A DNA stretch of 64,000 nt from Firmicutes bacterium HGW-Firmicutes-16 (lineage in GTDB: Bacteria; Bacillota; Clostridia; Oscillospirales; Oscillospiraceae). The position numbers and the translations under genes are program-made. This document shows positions 24,900-34,002 of the stretch, piece by piece. Under the pieces are notes generated by a model that saw only the letters and a program-made list of their open reading frames with translations, was not told the origin of the DNA and did no database searches. Location of the stretch: NCBI GenBank assembly GCA_002841545.1, contig PGZZ01000002.1, forward strand, positions 1 through 64,000, given 5' to 3'. Each line of letters begins with the position of its first letter. The first letter of the stretch is position 1.

Positions 24900-25603
24900 C
24901 AGACGCAATGACTGAAGCTCTGAAAAAAGCAAAATACGGCGACAAAGATGCTTCAGCACAGCTGATTGAGGATAACTCCGGACTAATTTGGAGTATCGCA
25001 AGGCGCTTTTTTGGACGAGGTGTTGAAGCGGACGATCTATATCAGCTCGGCTGTGTAGGCTTTTTGAAAGCCATACAGGGCTATGACGAAGAATACGGGA
25101 CGCAGTTTTCGACATATGCCGTACCGAAAATTTCTGGCGAAATCAGAAGATTCCTTCGGGACGACGGAGCTGTCAAGGTGAGCCGCGGGATAAAGGAGCG
25201 GGCACAGTCAATAAAAAGTGCACGTTCATTACTTGAGCAAAAAAACGGCAGGGAACCCTCACTTTCGGAAATTTCCGAGCTAACGGGTCTTGACGCCGCC
25301 GAAATAGCAAGTGCAGAAACGGCAGTCGGTCCGACTGAATCGCTCCAGCGCGAAACCGGCGAGGAAGGCTTTACACTCGAGCAGGTGCTGGGAGATTTCG
25401 GGGAGGAGGAAAGGCTCGTGGAGCGGGTTTCTCTGCGCGAAACAATAGCCCGCCTGCCGGAGCGGGAGAAAAGCGTCATCTCGCTCAGGTATTTTCACAG
25501 CCTTACGCAGGACAGTACTGCGCGTGTTATGGGCGTGTCGCAGGTGCAGGTATCTAGGCTTGAAAAACGCGCGGTGGAGAGACTTCGTGAGATGCTAGAA
25601 TAA
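24896..25603 (+). CDS. sigF: RNA polymerase sigma-F factor
   Basis: The forespore-specific sigma factor (SpoIIAC), 235 residues. Region 2 is AARRFFGRG-like followed by DLYQLGCVGFLKAIQGYDEE and FSTYAVPKISGEIRRFLRDD (the -10 recognition helices). Region 3 has PSLSEISELTGLD, and region 4 has LPEREKSVISLRYFHSLTQD with the helix-turn-helix VMGVSQVQVSRLEKRA. The start overlaps spoIIAB by 4 bp. This operon shows the host makes endospores. Confidence 0.96.
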   Translation: MTDAMTEALKKAKYGDKDASAQLIEDNSGLIWSIARRFFGRGVEADDLYQLGCVGFLKAIQGYDEEYGTQFSTYAVPKISGEIRRFLRDDGAVKVSRGIKERAQSIKSARSLLEQKNGREPSLSEISELTGLDAAEIASAETAVGPTESLQRETGEEGFTLEQVLGDFGEEERLVERVSLRETIARLPEREKSVISLRYFHSLTQDSTARVMGVSQVQVSRLEKRAVERLREMLE

Positions 25604-25643
25604 GGAATCGGAAAGGCCAACGCTTTTCCGATTCCTTATTTTG
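25601..25643 (+). terminator. Terminator of the spoIIA operon
   Basis: TAAGGAATCGGAAA pairs perfectly with TTTCCGATTCCTTA, then TTTTG. Confidence 0.85.
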
Positions 25644-25668
25644 TGCAAGAATATAATACTAGAAGAAA

Positions 25669-26943
25669 TTAATTATCTCTTAGACCTTTTTTAAAATTGA
25701 ATTTCTCCGAAACGAACAAAAATATAGGCAGTAGTATTGCCGCAACAAACCCACCGGAAAATCCGTTGTTATATAAATTTATCCCCCCGTGCAGATAAGC
25801 AATATTAAAAGCCATAGATACATGCACGAAGCCGGCGATTATACCTGCAATTATTCCGAAACGCCCGGCAATTGGCGCTAACGTAGAAGCGAACAAAACT
25901 GCTATGACAGATATTGTGTCTTTGAGACTATGTACATTTATCATGGAGGCGGCAAAAGCACCAAAAAAAACAGGAATGGTATTTAATGGATGCTTGCCAA
26001 AAGCGGAAAAGCCCATAATTGTTAATAGAGCTCCGATGGAAGGTCCGTTAATCTGTGCACCTACCAGAAGGATATACAACCACGATATAAACCCCATTAT
26101 TGCCATGTTTATTAGTGAAATTCCATATCCGCAGTTCTCAACAAAATCTGTTCGCAAACGACCGGAGTAACGCATAAGCTTAAGATAATTTTTGAAAGAC
26201 CAATTATTATAATAAAGACCAATAAAAAGAAATGTAGCAAATAATAGCAGAAGCAAAACGCTAAGCAAATAGTTATTACCTGATGAAATGATTGAGACGG
26301 TATTGACCTGCAAATTGAACATCCTCAAAACGCCAATGGCGAACATTCCGATTATTCCGGTCGTAAATCCAGTATTATATAGGTTAAAGCCTTGATGAAA
26401 ATTATAAAATGAATTGGAAAGCGGTGTTACAATGAAGCCAATCAGAATGCCAGATATGAATCCTGACAGCACGCCCTTCCAAATATCGAGGTTCATGCCG
26501 AAGCTGAGCATACTGATCAGCGGACCGAGCGCAGTGGCAAATAGGCTGGTAACGGCAACTTCCTTAAAGGGAACTTTTTTCACAAGGGAATAGAAATATG
26601 CGCCCAAAGTGATGGGAAAGGAGTTGTATATGGTTTTGCCGAAAAACGCAAATCCGCAAACTGTAAGTATCCCTGCTATGGCGGCACCGTTCTTTTGAAC
26701 ACGGTTCAAGTGTAACAATAAAATCGACGCAATTCCTATCAAGCCACTATTTAATAACGTAGCCCCAAGTCCTGCAATTGCAATATAATCGGTTATTAGA
26801 TTACTTGGCGATAGCAAAATAAGAATAAATCCGTCAAAAACTTCAGCGGGAGTGTCAATCAAAAAGGCGGCAAGCACCAAAATAGCACAAAACACATACA
26901 AGTGCGTGTAGGTGATAGGATTTTGCGCTGAACAATTCGGCAT
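25669..26943 (-). CDS. DUF1576 polytopic membrane protein
   Basis: A 424-residue protein with about ten to twelve membrane helices. It matches the DUF1576 family of Firmicutes membrane proteins of unknown function. Two halves resemble each other: GAAIAGILTVCGFAFFGKTI with YNSFPITLGAYF near residue 90, and GPSIGALLTIMGFSAFGKHP with LNTIPVFFGAF near 300. The pairs NLYNTGFTTGIIG and NLYNNGFSGGFVA repeat likewise. Such inverted or direct duplications are typical of transporters. The minus-strand ATG is at 26943. It has no operon neighbour. Transport is an inference from architecture only. Confidence 0.8.
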   Translation of the reverse strand: MPNCSAQNPITYTHLYVFCAILVLAAFLIDTPAEVFDGFILILLSPSNLITDYIAIAGLGATLLNSGLIGIASILLLHLNRVQKNGAAIAGILTVCGFAFFGKTIYNSFPITLGAYFYSLVKKVPFKEVAVTSLFATALGPLISMLSFGMNLDIWKGVLSGFISGILIGFIVTPLSNSFYNFHQGFNLYNTGFTTGIIGMFAIGVLRMFNLQVNTVSIISSGNNYLLSVLLLLLFATFLFIGLYYNNWSFKNYLKLMRYSGRLRTDFVENCGYGISLINMAIMGFISWLYILLVGAQINGPSIGALLTIMGFSAFGKHPLNTIPVFFGAFAASMINVHSLKDTISVIAVLFASTLAPIAGRFGIIAGIIAGFVHVSMAFNIAYLHGGINLYNNGFSGGFVAAILLPIFLFVSEKFNFKKGLRDN

Positions 26944-27144
26944 ATAAGCTATTCCTTCAGTTGTTATAGTATTTTAGCGATGAAGATTTATGGCTCGAAG
27001 CACTTTGCTCGTCGAAAATGGTTTTAAAAGAAATGAAAATGAATTTAACCTATTTTTCTATATTATATTAATTTTAAATTAAAAACAATGTCTAGATTAA
27101 TAGATTTACATTTTATTTAAAAATAAATAGCTTGACAAATCAGC

Positions 27145-27173
27145 TTGTATAACGATTGCCTTTAAGCTATAAT
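27145..27173 (+). promoter_or_regulatory. Likely pcrA promoter
   Basis: TTGTAT (27145-27150) and TATAAT (27168-27173) are 17 apart. An upstream TTGACA at 27132 has no -10 at proper distance. The rest of the 277-bp gap from 26944 is AT-rich and shows no gene. Confidence 0.55.
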
Positions 27174-27220
27174 TAACAAATATGCATTGAATAATAGTAA
27201 AAAAACAAGCAGGAGAAGAA

Positions 27221-29635
27221 ATGAGCGATAATCAATTCAAAGAAAGACTTATAAAGGCGCGGAAAATCATTATTGAACGTGATTTTTCGCACCTTAATGA
27301 TATGCAGATTAAGGCCGTGATGGCCACCGAGGGCCAGCTCCTGCTCCTTGCCGGAGCTGGAAGCGGCAAAACGACCGTTCTAATAAACCGTATCGCGAAC
27401 ATTCTGCGTTACGGAATGGCGTCGGACAGCGATAAGCTTCCTAATAACGCGGGCGAAGCGGAGCTTGAAATTCTGGAGCAAGCGGCCAGAGACAAGAGCT
27501 TTCCTGATATGGAAAAAGCGCGACGGCTTGCGGCTCTTGAGCCCTGCGAGCCTTGGAGGATTATTGCCATAACCTTCACAAACAAGGCGGCAGAGGAGCT
27601 GAAAACCCGTCTCGAAAAAATGCTGGGACCGACCGCACAGGACATCTGGGCGCAAACCTTCCACTCCGCCTGCGTGCGTATCCTTCGCGGTCATGCGGAA
27701 AGGCTCGGCTATTCAAACAGCTTTACTATCTATGATACGACGGACAGTCAGTCCGTTATGAAGCACATAGTCAAAGATTTGGAAATTGACGAAAAGGCGT
27801 TCCCGCCAAAAATGATACTGAATTACATCAGCAAGGCAAAGGATGAAATGCAGACGCCTGAAGGCTATCTGACGCAGGCTCGCGCGATGAACGATGTTAG
27901 GCGTAAGGTGATCGGTGAGGCGTTTGTAGCCTACGCGAAGCGGCTCAAGGACGCGAACGCGATGGATTTTGACGACCTCATTTTGAACACAGTGCTTGTG
28001 CTTGAAAACAACAGCGACGTTTGCGAGTATTACCAGAAAAAATTCAGATACGTCCTCATTGACGAATATCAGGACACGAACAATCTGCAATACCGTCTCG
28101 CGGCGGCGCTCACGGGTGCCAAGGGGAATATCTGCGTAGTCGGAGACGATGACCAGAGTATATATAAATTTCGCGGCGCAACGATTGAAAATATCCTAAG
28201 CTTCGAAAGCCAGTATAAAAACGCGAGAGTTATCCGCCTTGAGCAGAATTACCGCTCAACGGGCAACATCCTCGGCGCGGCAAACGCGGTTATACGAAAT
28301 AACAAGGAGCGTAAGGGCAAGGAGCTTTGGACGGAAAAGGACATGGGCGATAAGCTCACGCTTTACGTCGCTCAGAATGAGAACGATGAGGCGCAGTATG
28401 TCGCGTCGCGAATTCTTGAGGGTTTTGCGCTCGGCTCAAACTGGCGTGACAATGCCGTTTTGTACCGAATGAATGCGCAGACGAACAAACTCGAGTACGC
28501 CTTTAAAAGAAACGGAGTGCCATACCGGATAATCGGCGGCACACGCTTTTTTGACAGGCTGGAAATCAAGGACATGATGGCGTATCTCTGCGTTATACTT
28601 TTGCCGAACGATGACCTGCGCCTTCTAAGAATAATCAATAGTCCTCCGCGCGGTATCGGCGAAAAAACGATATCGACCGCGCAGGCAATTGCAGCTTCGG
28701 AGGGAAAATCCCTCTTCGAAGTGATTAAAAACGCCGACAGATATAACGACCTTGAAAGGTCCTCTCTCAAGCTTCGCCAATTCGCTTATCTTATTGAAGA
28801 GTTTCGCGCTTTGGAGGAAACAACACCGCTGGACGAGCTGTTCGATATCGTAGTCGAAAAAACGGGCTATGTCCGCGTGCTTGAAACGAAGCCTACGGAC
28901 GAAAACATAGCGCGAGTCGAGAATATCGGCGAGCTTAAGACAAACATATTGAGCTATATCAAAGAGACAGGTGATTCACGTCTCGCAGGTTTTCTGGATG
29001 AGGTCGCGCTTTATACCGATATGGACACTTACGAGTCGGATAATAACTGCGTCGTTATGATGACCATGCATTCGGCAAAAGGACTTGAATTTGATAATGT
29101 ATATATCGTCGGTGCGGAGGAAGGTATTTTCCCGGGACTCCGAAGCATTGGTGAACCCGAGGAAATGGAAGAAGAGCGCAGGCTCTGCTATGTCGCACTT
29201 ACAAGAGCGAGAAAAAAACTCACGCTTATTTGCGCGAGGCAGAGGATGCTTTTTGGAAACACCAGCTCGCACAATCCCTCACGCTTCATAGAGGAGATAC
29301 CCGAAGAATTTATTGAGCGCAACGAGTCGCTCAGAAACGATGTTTTCGCTTCGAGTTTGACAAAATCCGAGTACGGCTCCTATTCCGGTGCTTATAAGAA
29401 GCCGTATGCGACTGAAAAGCCGAAGTATAATCTTAATGCTCAGCCGGCACAGCATACACAAAAAGCGGGCGAAAGCTTTAGAGTAGGCGATGAGGTCGTC
29501 CATACTGCCTTTGGCGGCGGAGCTATAACAAAAATGACGCCGATGGGCGGTGACAGCCTTGTTGAAATCGAATTTAATGGTGGCACGAAGAGGCTGATGC
29601 TCAAGGCCGCGGCTCCACATATGCACAAGAAATAA
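27221..29635 (+). CDS. pcrA: ATP-dependent DNA helicase PcrA/UvrD
   Basis: A superfamily 1A 3'-5' helicase of 804 residues, used in repair and plasmid replication. AGGAGAAG precedes the ATG. Seen in order: Q-motif LNDMQIKAV, Walker A LLAGAGSGKTTVL (GAGSGKTT at 45-52), ITFTNKAAEELKTRL, Walker B VLIDEYQDTN, motif III VVGDDDQSIYKFRGA, motif IV RLEQNYRST, motif V VVMMTMHSAKGLEF and motif VI CYVALTRARKKL. The C-terminus ends in the PcrA Tudor-like tail (FRVGDEVVHTAFGGGAI). An insert of about 35 residues (roughly 63-100) between the Walker A domain and motif Ia is longer than in Bacillus PcrA. Confidence 0.96.
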   Translation: MSDNQFKERLIKARKIIIERDFSHLNDMQIKAVMATEGQLLLLAGAGSGKTTVLINRIANILRYGMASDSDKLPNNAGEAELEILEQAARDKSFPDMEKARRLAALEPCEPWRIIAITFTNKAAEELKTRLEKMLGPTAQDIWAQTFHSACVRILRGHAERLGYSNSFTIYDTTDSQSVMKHIVKDLEIDEKAFPPKMILNYISKAKDEMQTPEGYLTQARAMNDVRRKVIGEAFVAYAKRLKDANAMDFDDLILNTVLVLENNSDVCEYYQKKFRYVLIDEYQDTNNLQYRLAAALTGAKGNICVVGDDDQSIYKFRGATIENILSFESQYKNARVIRLEQNYRSTGNILGAANAVIRNNKERKGKELWTEKDMGDKLTLYVAQNENDEAQYVASRILEGFALGSNWRDNAVLYRMNAQTNKLEYAFKRNGVPYRIIGGTRFFDRLEIKDMMAYLCVILLPNDDLRLLRIINSPPRGIGEKTISTAQAIAASEGKSLFEVIKNADRYNDLERSSLKLRQFAYLIEEFRALEETTPLDELFDIVVEKTGYVRVLETKPTDENIARVENIGELKTNILSYIKETGDSRLAGFLDEVALYTDMDTYESDNNCVVMMTMHSAKGLEFDNVYIVGAEEGIFPGLRSIGEPEEMEEERRLCYVALTRARKKLTLICARQRMLFGNTSSHNPSRFIEEIPEEFIERNESLRNDVFASSLTKSEYGSYSGAYKKPYATEKPKYNLNAQPAQHTQKAGESFRVGDEVVHTAFGGGAITKMTPMGGDSLVEIEFNGGTKRLMLKAAAPHMHKK

Positions 29636-29667
29636 ATGCTCCTTGAGGAGATAAAGGATAAGCAATA

Positions 29668-30606
29668 ATGTCAATCGATGAAAAAAAGAAATATGCGGTC
29701 TTGGGTCGGGGAGCGCTTTTAATAACCACTCTCATTTGGGGTACCTCGTTTGTTGTGCTGAAAAACACATTAAACTCGGTTCCGACGCTTTACATCCTCG
29801 CATTTCGTTTTAGCGGGGCGGCAATACTGCTAGCAATCATGTTTTTCAAAGAACTGAAGAAGATCGACAAACGGTATCTGATAAACGGAATAGTGCTCGG
29901 TACACTTCTTTTCTGCGGCTACACGGTGCAGACCTATGGGCTTTTTTACACAACGCCAAGCAAAAATGCGTTTTTAACAGCGGCCTATTGCGTTCTTGTA
30001 CCCTTTGTTGTTTGGTTCGTTAGCAAAAAGCGTCCGGACAAATACAACTTCATATCAACGGCAATTTGTATTGTCGGTGTTGGACTAGTATCTCTCAAAA
30101 ATGATAGAACAGTTGAGCTGGGCGACCTTCTGACTGTCTGTAGCAGTGTCTTCTATGCCACGCACATTGTTCTTACGTCGAAATACGTCAAAGGACGGAG
30201 CGTAGCAATTATCACAATGATCCAGTTTGCAACCGCAGGTGTTCTCGGTTGGATTTCGGCGCTTGTTACAACGCCGTTTCCGACATCAATATCCACTGGA
30301 AACATATTAAGCATTTTATACCTTTGCGTAATGTGTACGGCTGTCTGCTTCATGTTTCAAACCTTTGGACAAAAGCATACACCACCGTCTACCGCGGCCA
30401 TAATTCTGACACTTGAATCTGTATTCGGCGCCAGCTTTTCAGTTTTTATCAACCATGAGGTGCTGACACTGAAGCTTTACGTCGGCTTTGTGCTAATTTT
30501 TGTCGCTGTCCTAATCAGCGAAACAAAGCTGAGTTTTCTGAAACGAAAAAGGATTACCGAGGAGGAATCGGTAAGCGCCGATCCGGAACCAAAGCTATTC
30601 GATTAA
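29668..30606 (+). CDS. EamA-family (DMT) permease
   Basis: A 312-residue membrane protein with ten predicted helices in two EamA halves (about 10-135 and 150-285), the drug/metabolite transporter fold. The first half carries LITTLIWGTSFVVLKNTL and the second CTAVCFMFQTFGQKHTPPST with AAIILTLESVFGASFSV, both family hallmarks. The C-terminal 25 residues are a charged tail. Substrates in the family range from amino acids to nucleotide sugars, so none is assigned. It lies 32 bp after pcrA with GGATAAG as ribosome site and may be read through from it. Confidence 0.88.
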   Translation: MSIDEKKKYAVLGRGALLITTLIWGTSFVVLKNTLNSVPTLYILAFRFSGAAILLAIMFFKELKKIDKRYLINGIVLGTLLFCGYTVQTYGLFYTTPSKNAFLTAAYCVLVPFVVWFVSKKRPDKYNFISTAICIVGVGLVSLKNDRTVELGDLLTVCSSVFYATHIVLTSKYVKGRSVAIITMIQFATAGVLGWISALVTTPFPTSISTGNILSILYLCVMCTAVCFMFQTFGQKHTPPSTAAIILTLESVFGASFSVFINHEVLTLKLYVGFVLIFVAVLISETKLSFLKRKRITEEESVSADPEPKLFD

Positions 30607-30642
30607 AAAAATCACTCCCAACGAAAGTCGGGAGTGATTTTT
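30606..30642 (+). terminator. Terminator of the pcrA-EamA unit
   Basis: AAAAATCACTCCC pairs with GGGAGTGATTTTT; it may also serve the converging corA gene. Confidence 0.85.
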
Positions 30643-30658
30643 AATTTACATTCAATTT

Positions 30659-31603
30659 TTACTTGAACATCTTTGCTTTACTTATAATGAAATAGGAAAT
30701 AACGCTCAATACTGCGGTGCCGGCAACTATGATTATGAAGCCGTAAGATGACTGCATGAACGGTATAGAGTTGAAATTAACGTTCATTCCGAATGCTCCA
30801 AATAAGATGTTTGGTATTGCAAGAGCAACCGAAATAACGGTCAAAACCTTCATCACTATGTTTAGGTTATTTGAAATTACAGATGCAAACGCGTCCATCA
30901 TGCCGCTCAAAATGCCGCTGTAGATGTTTGACATTTCGATTGCCTGCTTGTTTTCAACTATGACATCGTCCAGCAAATCCTGATCGTCAGGATATTTTTT
31001 GATGAAGTCGTATCTGAAAAGCTTTTCAAGAACGGCCTCATTGGAGCGGAGGGCGGTTGTAAAATATACAAGGCTTTTTTCAAGCTTGAGCAGCTCGATA
31101 AGCTCGTGGTTTTTTGTCGATCTGTGAAGTTTGTTTTCAACCTCGTCGCTTTTTCTGTCGATGATGCTGAGGTATTGCAAATAGAGGGACGCCGTCCGGT
31201 TAAGCATCTGGAGAATAAAGCGCGATCTCATAAATGTATAGAAGTCGCGGACTCTTCCTGAGGCAAACGGGTGTAAAATGGGCGTGTCTTCGCTGCAAAC
31301 GGTTATAACAACATCGCCGGTAACGATTACTGAAAGCGGAATGGTGGTGTAGAGCTCTTTTTCGTTATGCTCCTCGATGGTTGGAATGTTTACGAGAACC
31401 ATAGTATAGTTGTCGTCGGTCTCGATACGCGAGCGCTCGTAGGCGTCCATTGCGGCCTTGAGAGTATCCATATCGAGCTCTAACGTCGTGGAAATCTGAC
31501 GCAGTTCGGCTTCACTGGGACTAATCATCGAAATCCAGCAGCCGGGTGCCTGACTGTCAATCTGTTCGAGATGGTTGTTTCTCGATAGATAGTACTTGAT
31601 CAT
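30659..31603 (-). CDS. CorA-family Mg2+ channel
   Basis: A 314-residue protein with a long acidic cytosolic N-terminal domain and helical stalk (to about 250). Two C-terminal membrane helices follow, joined by the loop that carries the GMN selectivity motif (FGAFGMNVNF, GMN at 272-274). This is the pentameric CorA Mg2+/divalent cation channel. The C-terminus (FIISKAKMFK) is basic, as usual. The start is ATG 31603 with GAAAGGA upstream. It converges with the EamA gene across a shared hairpin. Confidence 0.92.
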   Translation of the reverse strand: MIKYYLSRNNHLEQIDSQAPGCWISMISPSEAELRQISTTLELDMDTLKAAMDAYERSRIETDDNYTMVLVNIPTIEEHNEKELYTTIPLSVIVTGDVVITVCSEDTPILHPFASGRVRDFYTFMRSRFILQMLNRTASLYLQYLSIIDRKSDEVENKLHRSTKNHELIELLKLEKSLVYFTTALRSNEAVLEKLFRYDFIKKYPDDQDLLDDVIVENKQAIEMSNIYSGILSGMMDAFASVISNNLNIVMKVLTVISVALAIPNILFGAFGMNVNFNSIPFMQSSYGFIIIVAGTAVLSVISYFIISKAKMFK

Positions 31604-31999
31604 TTATCTCAATCCTTTCATTGCTTCGCACAGAACGAAGCCAAGAAAGGCTAAGTCCTGTTTGAATTATTTAGTTTTTGCGGAGGTTTACTGCTGTTAT
31701 CCGGCAACGGGTCGGATTTCATTTTGAATTTCACTTCCTTTACATTAGCCAATTTTTAGAAATATTAATATAGGGTCCGATAATGCACTTATGCGTATTC
31801 CTGAAATATACGCAAAAACACACCTACGCAATCATATTACGTCGATATTTTCATTTTGTCAATTCATATCTCGAATAATTGTGATTTATCGCAGTATTTC
31901 ACGGTCATACTAAAAAATAGCTGTCGCAATGAATAAAATAAAGGACCCGGCAGTGGCAAATTAAGCCTCTGCACGAGTCCTATTTATATTGTATATTTC
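31604..31999. other. 396-bp gap: corA leader and symporter 3' end
   Basis: The minus strand upstream of corA has a 23-codon open frame (31651-31722) starting MKSDPLPDNSSKPPQKL with AAAGGAAG upstream. A small hairpin GCTTCG/CGAAGC (31625-31643) then lies just before corA. No M-box signature is seen. The left-hand part near 31941-31980 holds an imperfect terminator for the symporter gene. Confidence 0.4.
31941..31980 (-). terminator. Imperfect terminator of the SSS symporter
   Basis: On the minus strand GGACTCGTGCAGAGGC pairs imperfectly with GCCACTGCCGGGTCC, followed by TTTATTTTATT. Confidence 0.6.
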
Positions 32000-33562
32000 T
32001 TATTCGCCGAGATCGTGTTTTGCCGTAACAACTACTCTGGTGTTGTAGCAGGCGAAGGCGTCGTCAACCATTTTCTGATCTGGTGCCTTGGTGAGCAGAG
32101 AAACTACAGGGACGATTATAAAGCCTGCGAGCATTGCGAATGCGCCGCAATTGATGGGGGAGACAAGGATGGTAGGGAAGAAGTCAAGCTTTAGCAAACG
32201 GCTAAGCAGATTGAGTATCATAATACCGGAACCAAAGCCAAAGCTCGTGAACACGGCGGCCTTTGTGGCTTTCTTCCAGTAGAGGCTAAACAGGAACGGT
32301 GCGAGGAAGCTGCCTGCGAGTGCGCCCCAGGACACGCCCATCAGCTGTGCGATGAACTTGACATTGGCGTTTCCGCCTGCCTTGAACTGTAAAACTGCTA
32401 TAATAACTGAGATTAAGATGAACACTACTATAAGAAGTCTAATGCTGAGTAGTTGCTTTTTTTCCTTCATATCATTGGCAAAAAGAGGCTTGATAAAATC
32501 AAGAGTGAGAGTTGAGGAGGAAGCCATTACGAGAGAAGAAAGAGTCGACATCGATGCAGAAAGAACGAGTATGACGATTAGTCCTATAAGGATAGGGGAG
32601 AAGTTAGACATCATGGTCGGGATGATGGAGTCAAAACCGCTGGCATTAACGACATCGCTTGTCGTAAATATGCGTCCGAAGCCGCCGATAAAGTAGCAGC
32701 CGCCCGCGATAATGATTGCAAAAATGGTGGAGATAATTGCGCCTTTTTTAATGTCATTTTCGCTCTTAATAGCATAGAACTTCTGAACCATCTGCGGAAG
32801 GCCCCAGGTGCCGAGCGAGGTAAGAATTATTACACCCAGCAAATTGAGCGGATCGGGTCCGAAGAAGGAGGCGAAGGTTCCGGGATTTGCCGAAACAGCT
32901 TCGTCTGAAACGTTTGAAAGAGCGGTGAGTGAGCTGAGGAAGCCGCCGTTGGTTTTAAGGACTGCGAAAATGACGGCGATTATTCCGCCGATCATTACAA
33001 TACCTTGGATAAAGTCGTTTATCGCGGTTGCCATGTAGCCGCCGGCAATAACATAAATACCCGTCAGCACCGCCATGATAATTATGCAGACAGTGTAATC
33101 GATTCCAAACGCCATTCCGAACAGACGGGAAAGGCCGTTATAAAGCGAAGCTGTGTAGGGAATAAGGAAGATAAAGACGATAAGTGATGCAACAATCTTA
33201 AGAGACTTGCTGCTGAATCGTTTGCCGAAGAACTCCGGCATTGTTGCGCTGTCGAAATGGTGAGTCATCAGGCGCGTTCTTCTGCCCAAGACCACCCATG
33301 CCAGAAGACTGCCGAGCAGCGCGTTGCCGATGCCGATCCAGGTTGCGGAAATTCCGAATTTCCAGCCAAACTGTCCGGCGTATCCGACAAAGATGACGGC
33401 AGAGAAATAGGTTGTGCCATAGGCAAAGGCTGTGAGCCATGGACCGACAGAACGTCCTCCAAGAACGAAGCCACGAACGTCCGTCGCGTGACGGCGGCAA
33501 TAGAAGCCGACACCTATCATAATTGCGAAGAATACGACGAGCATGATGATTTTGATTGCCAT
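32000..33562 (-). CDS. Sodium:solute symporter (SSS family), tyrosine T-box controlled
   Basis: A 520-residue membrane protein with about 13 helices. ATG 33562 (MAIKIIML) has GAAAGGA upstream and is preferred to 33592. SSS hallmarks are GFVLGGRSVGPWLTAFAYGT near the N-terminus (Na+ site region), GIYVIAGGYMATAINDFIQG, and LVILVLSASMSTLSSLVMAS in the middle. These fit the PutP/OpuE-like Na+/solute symporter fold. The leader is a T-box with specifier TAC, so the imported solute is likely tyrosine or a compound tied to tyrosine supply (inference). It stands alone on its transcript. Confidence 0.9.
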   Translation of the reverse strand: MAIKIIMLVVFFAIMIGVGFYCRRHATDVRGFVLGGRSVGPWLTAFAYGTTYFSAVIFVGYAGQFGWKFGISATWIGIGNALLGSLLAWVVLGRRTRLMTHHFDSATMPEFFGKRFSSKSLKIVASLIVFIFLIPYTASLYNGLSRLFGMAFGIDYTVCIIIMAVLTGIYVIAGGYMATAINDFIQGIVMIGGIIAVIFAVLKTNGGFLSSLTALSNVSDEAVSANPGTFASFFGPDPLNLLGVIILTSLGTWGLPQMVQKFYAIKSENDIKKGAIISTIFAIIIAGGCYFIGGFGRIFTTSDVVNASGFDSIIPTMMSNFSPILIGLIVILVLSASMSTLSSLVMASSSTLTLDFIKPLFANDMKEKKQLLSIRLLIVVFILISVIIAVLQFKAGGNANVKFIAQLMGVSWGALAGSFLAPFLFSLYWKKATKAAVFTSFGFGSGIMILNLLSRLLKLDFFPTILVSPINCGAFAMLAGFIIVPVVSLLTKAPDQKMVDDAFACYNTRVVVTAKHDLGE

Positions 33563-33597
33563 AATACCAAATCCTTTCTCTCTGGAGGACATGAAAA

Positions 33598-33880
33598 AAC
33601 CGCCCTCCGTAATATAATTACAGAGGGCGGATAAATTGAAATCCGCGGTACCACCTCAGTTTACCGCTTCCTCACAGAAGCGGCCTCGTCGGGTACAACG
33701 CATAACGTGATACCCCAGCGCTGTAACGGGCGTTCCCGATGCGGTCTACTCGCGGCATTGCCACTTTCAGCGCACAGCTCGCAGGATGTATTCAATCAAA
33801 AAATTCCTGCTGTCTTGCACCGTCCGACAGCTCTCTGAAGGAAACCTTTTAATTTACTTGTTCCCGGTCATAGCTTTTAT
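33598..33880 (-). promoter_or_regulatory. T-box leader (tyrosine specifier TAC)
   Basis: On the minus strand: stem I with AGAGAGCTGTC and GGTGCAAGACAGC, specifier region TGAA-TAC-ATCCTGCGAG (codon TAC at 33790-33788), then AGTAGACC. The T-box sequence TGAGGTGGTACCGCGGA lies near 33642-33658. The terminator stem CCGCCCTCTGTAA/TTACGGAGGGCGG with TTTTTT is at 33598-33630. The GAA-codon-A context is the standard specifier context, which supports TAC (Tyr). Confidence 0.9.
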
Positions 33881-33887
33881 TGTGGTA

Positions 33888-33916
33888 ATTGTAACTTACC
33901 AAATGTGAAGTGTCAA
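33888..33916 (-). promoter_or_regulatory. Promoter of the tyrosine T-box transcript
   Basis: Minus strand TTGACA (33916-33911), 17 bases, TACAAT (33893-33888). Confidence 0.8.
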
Positions 33917-34002
33917 CAGAAATTACTAAGGCAGAAATAAATTTGAGAGTTTAAATAGTTAAAGTGCGTTTTTTCGTATTCCAAATGACAATATGCACAA
34001 AA

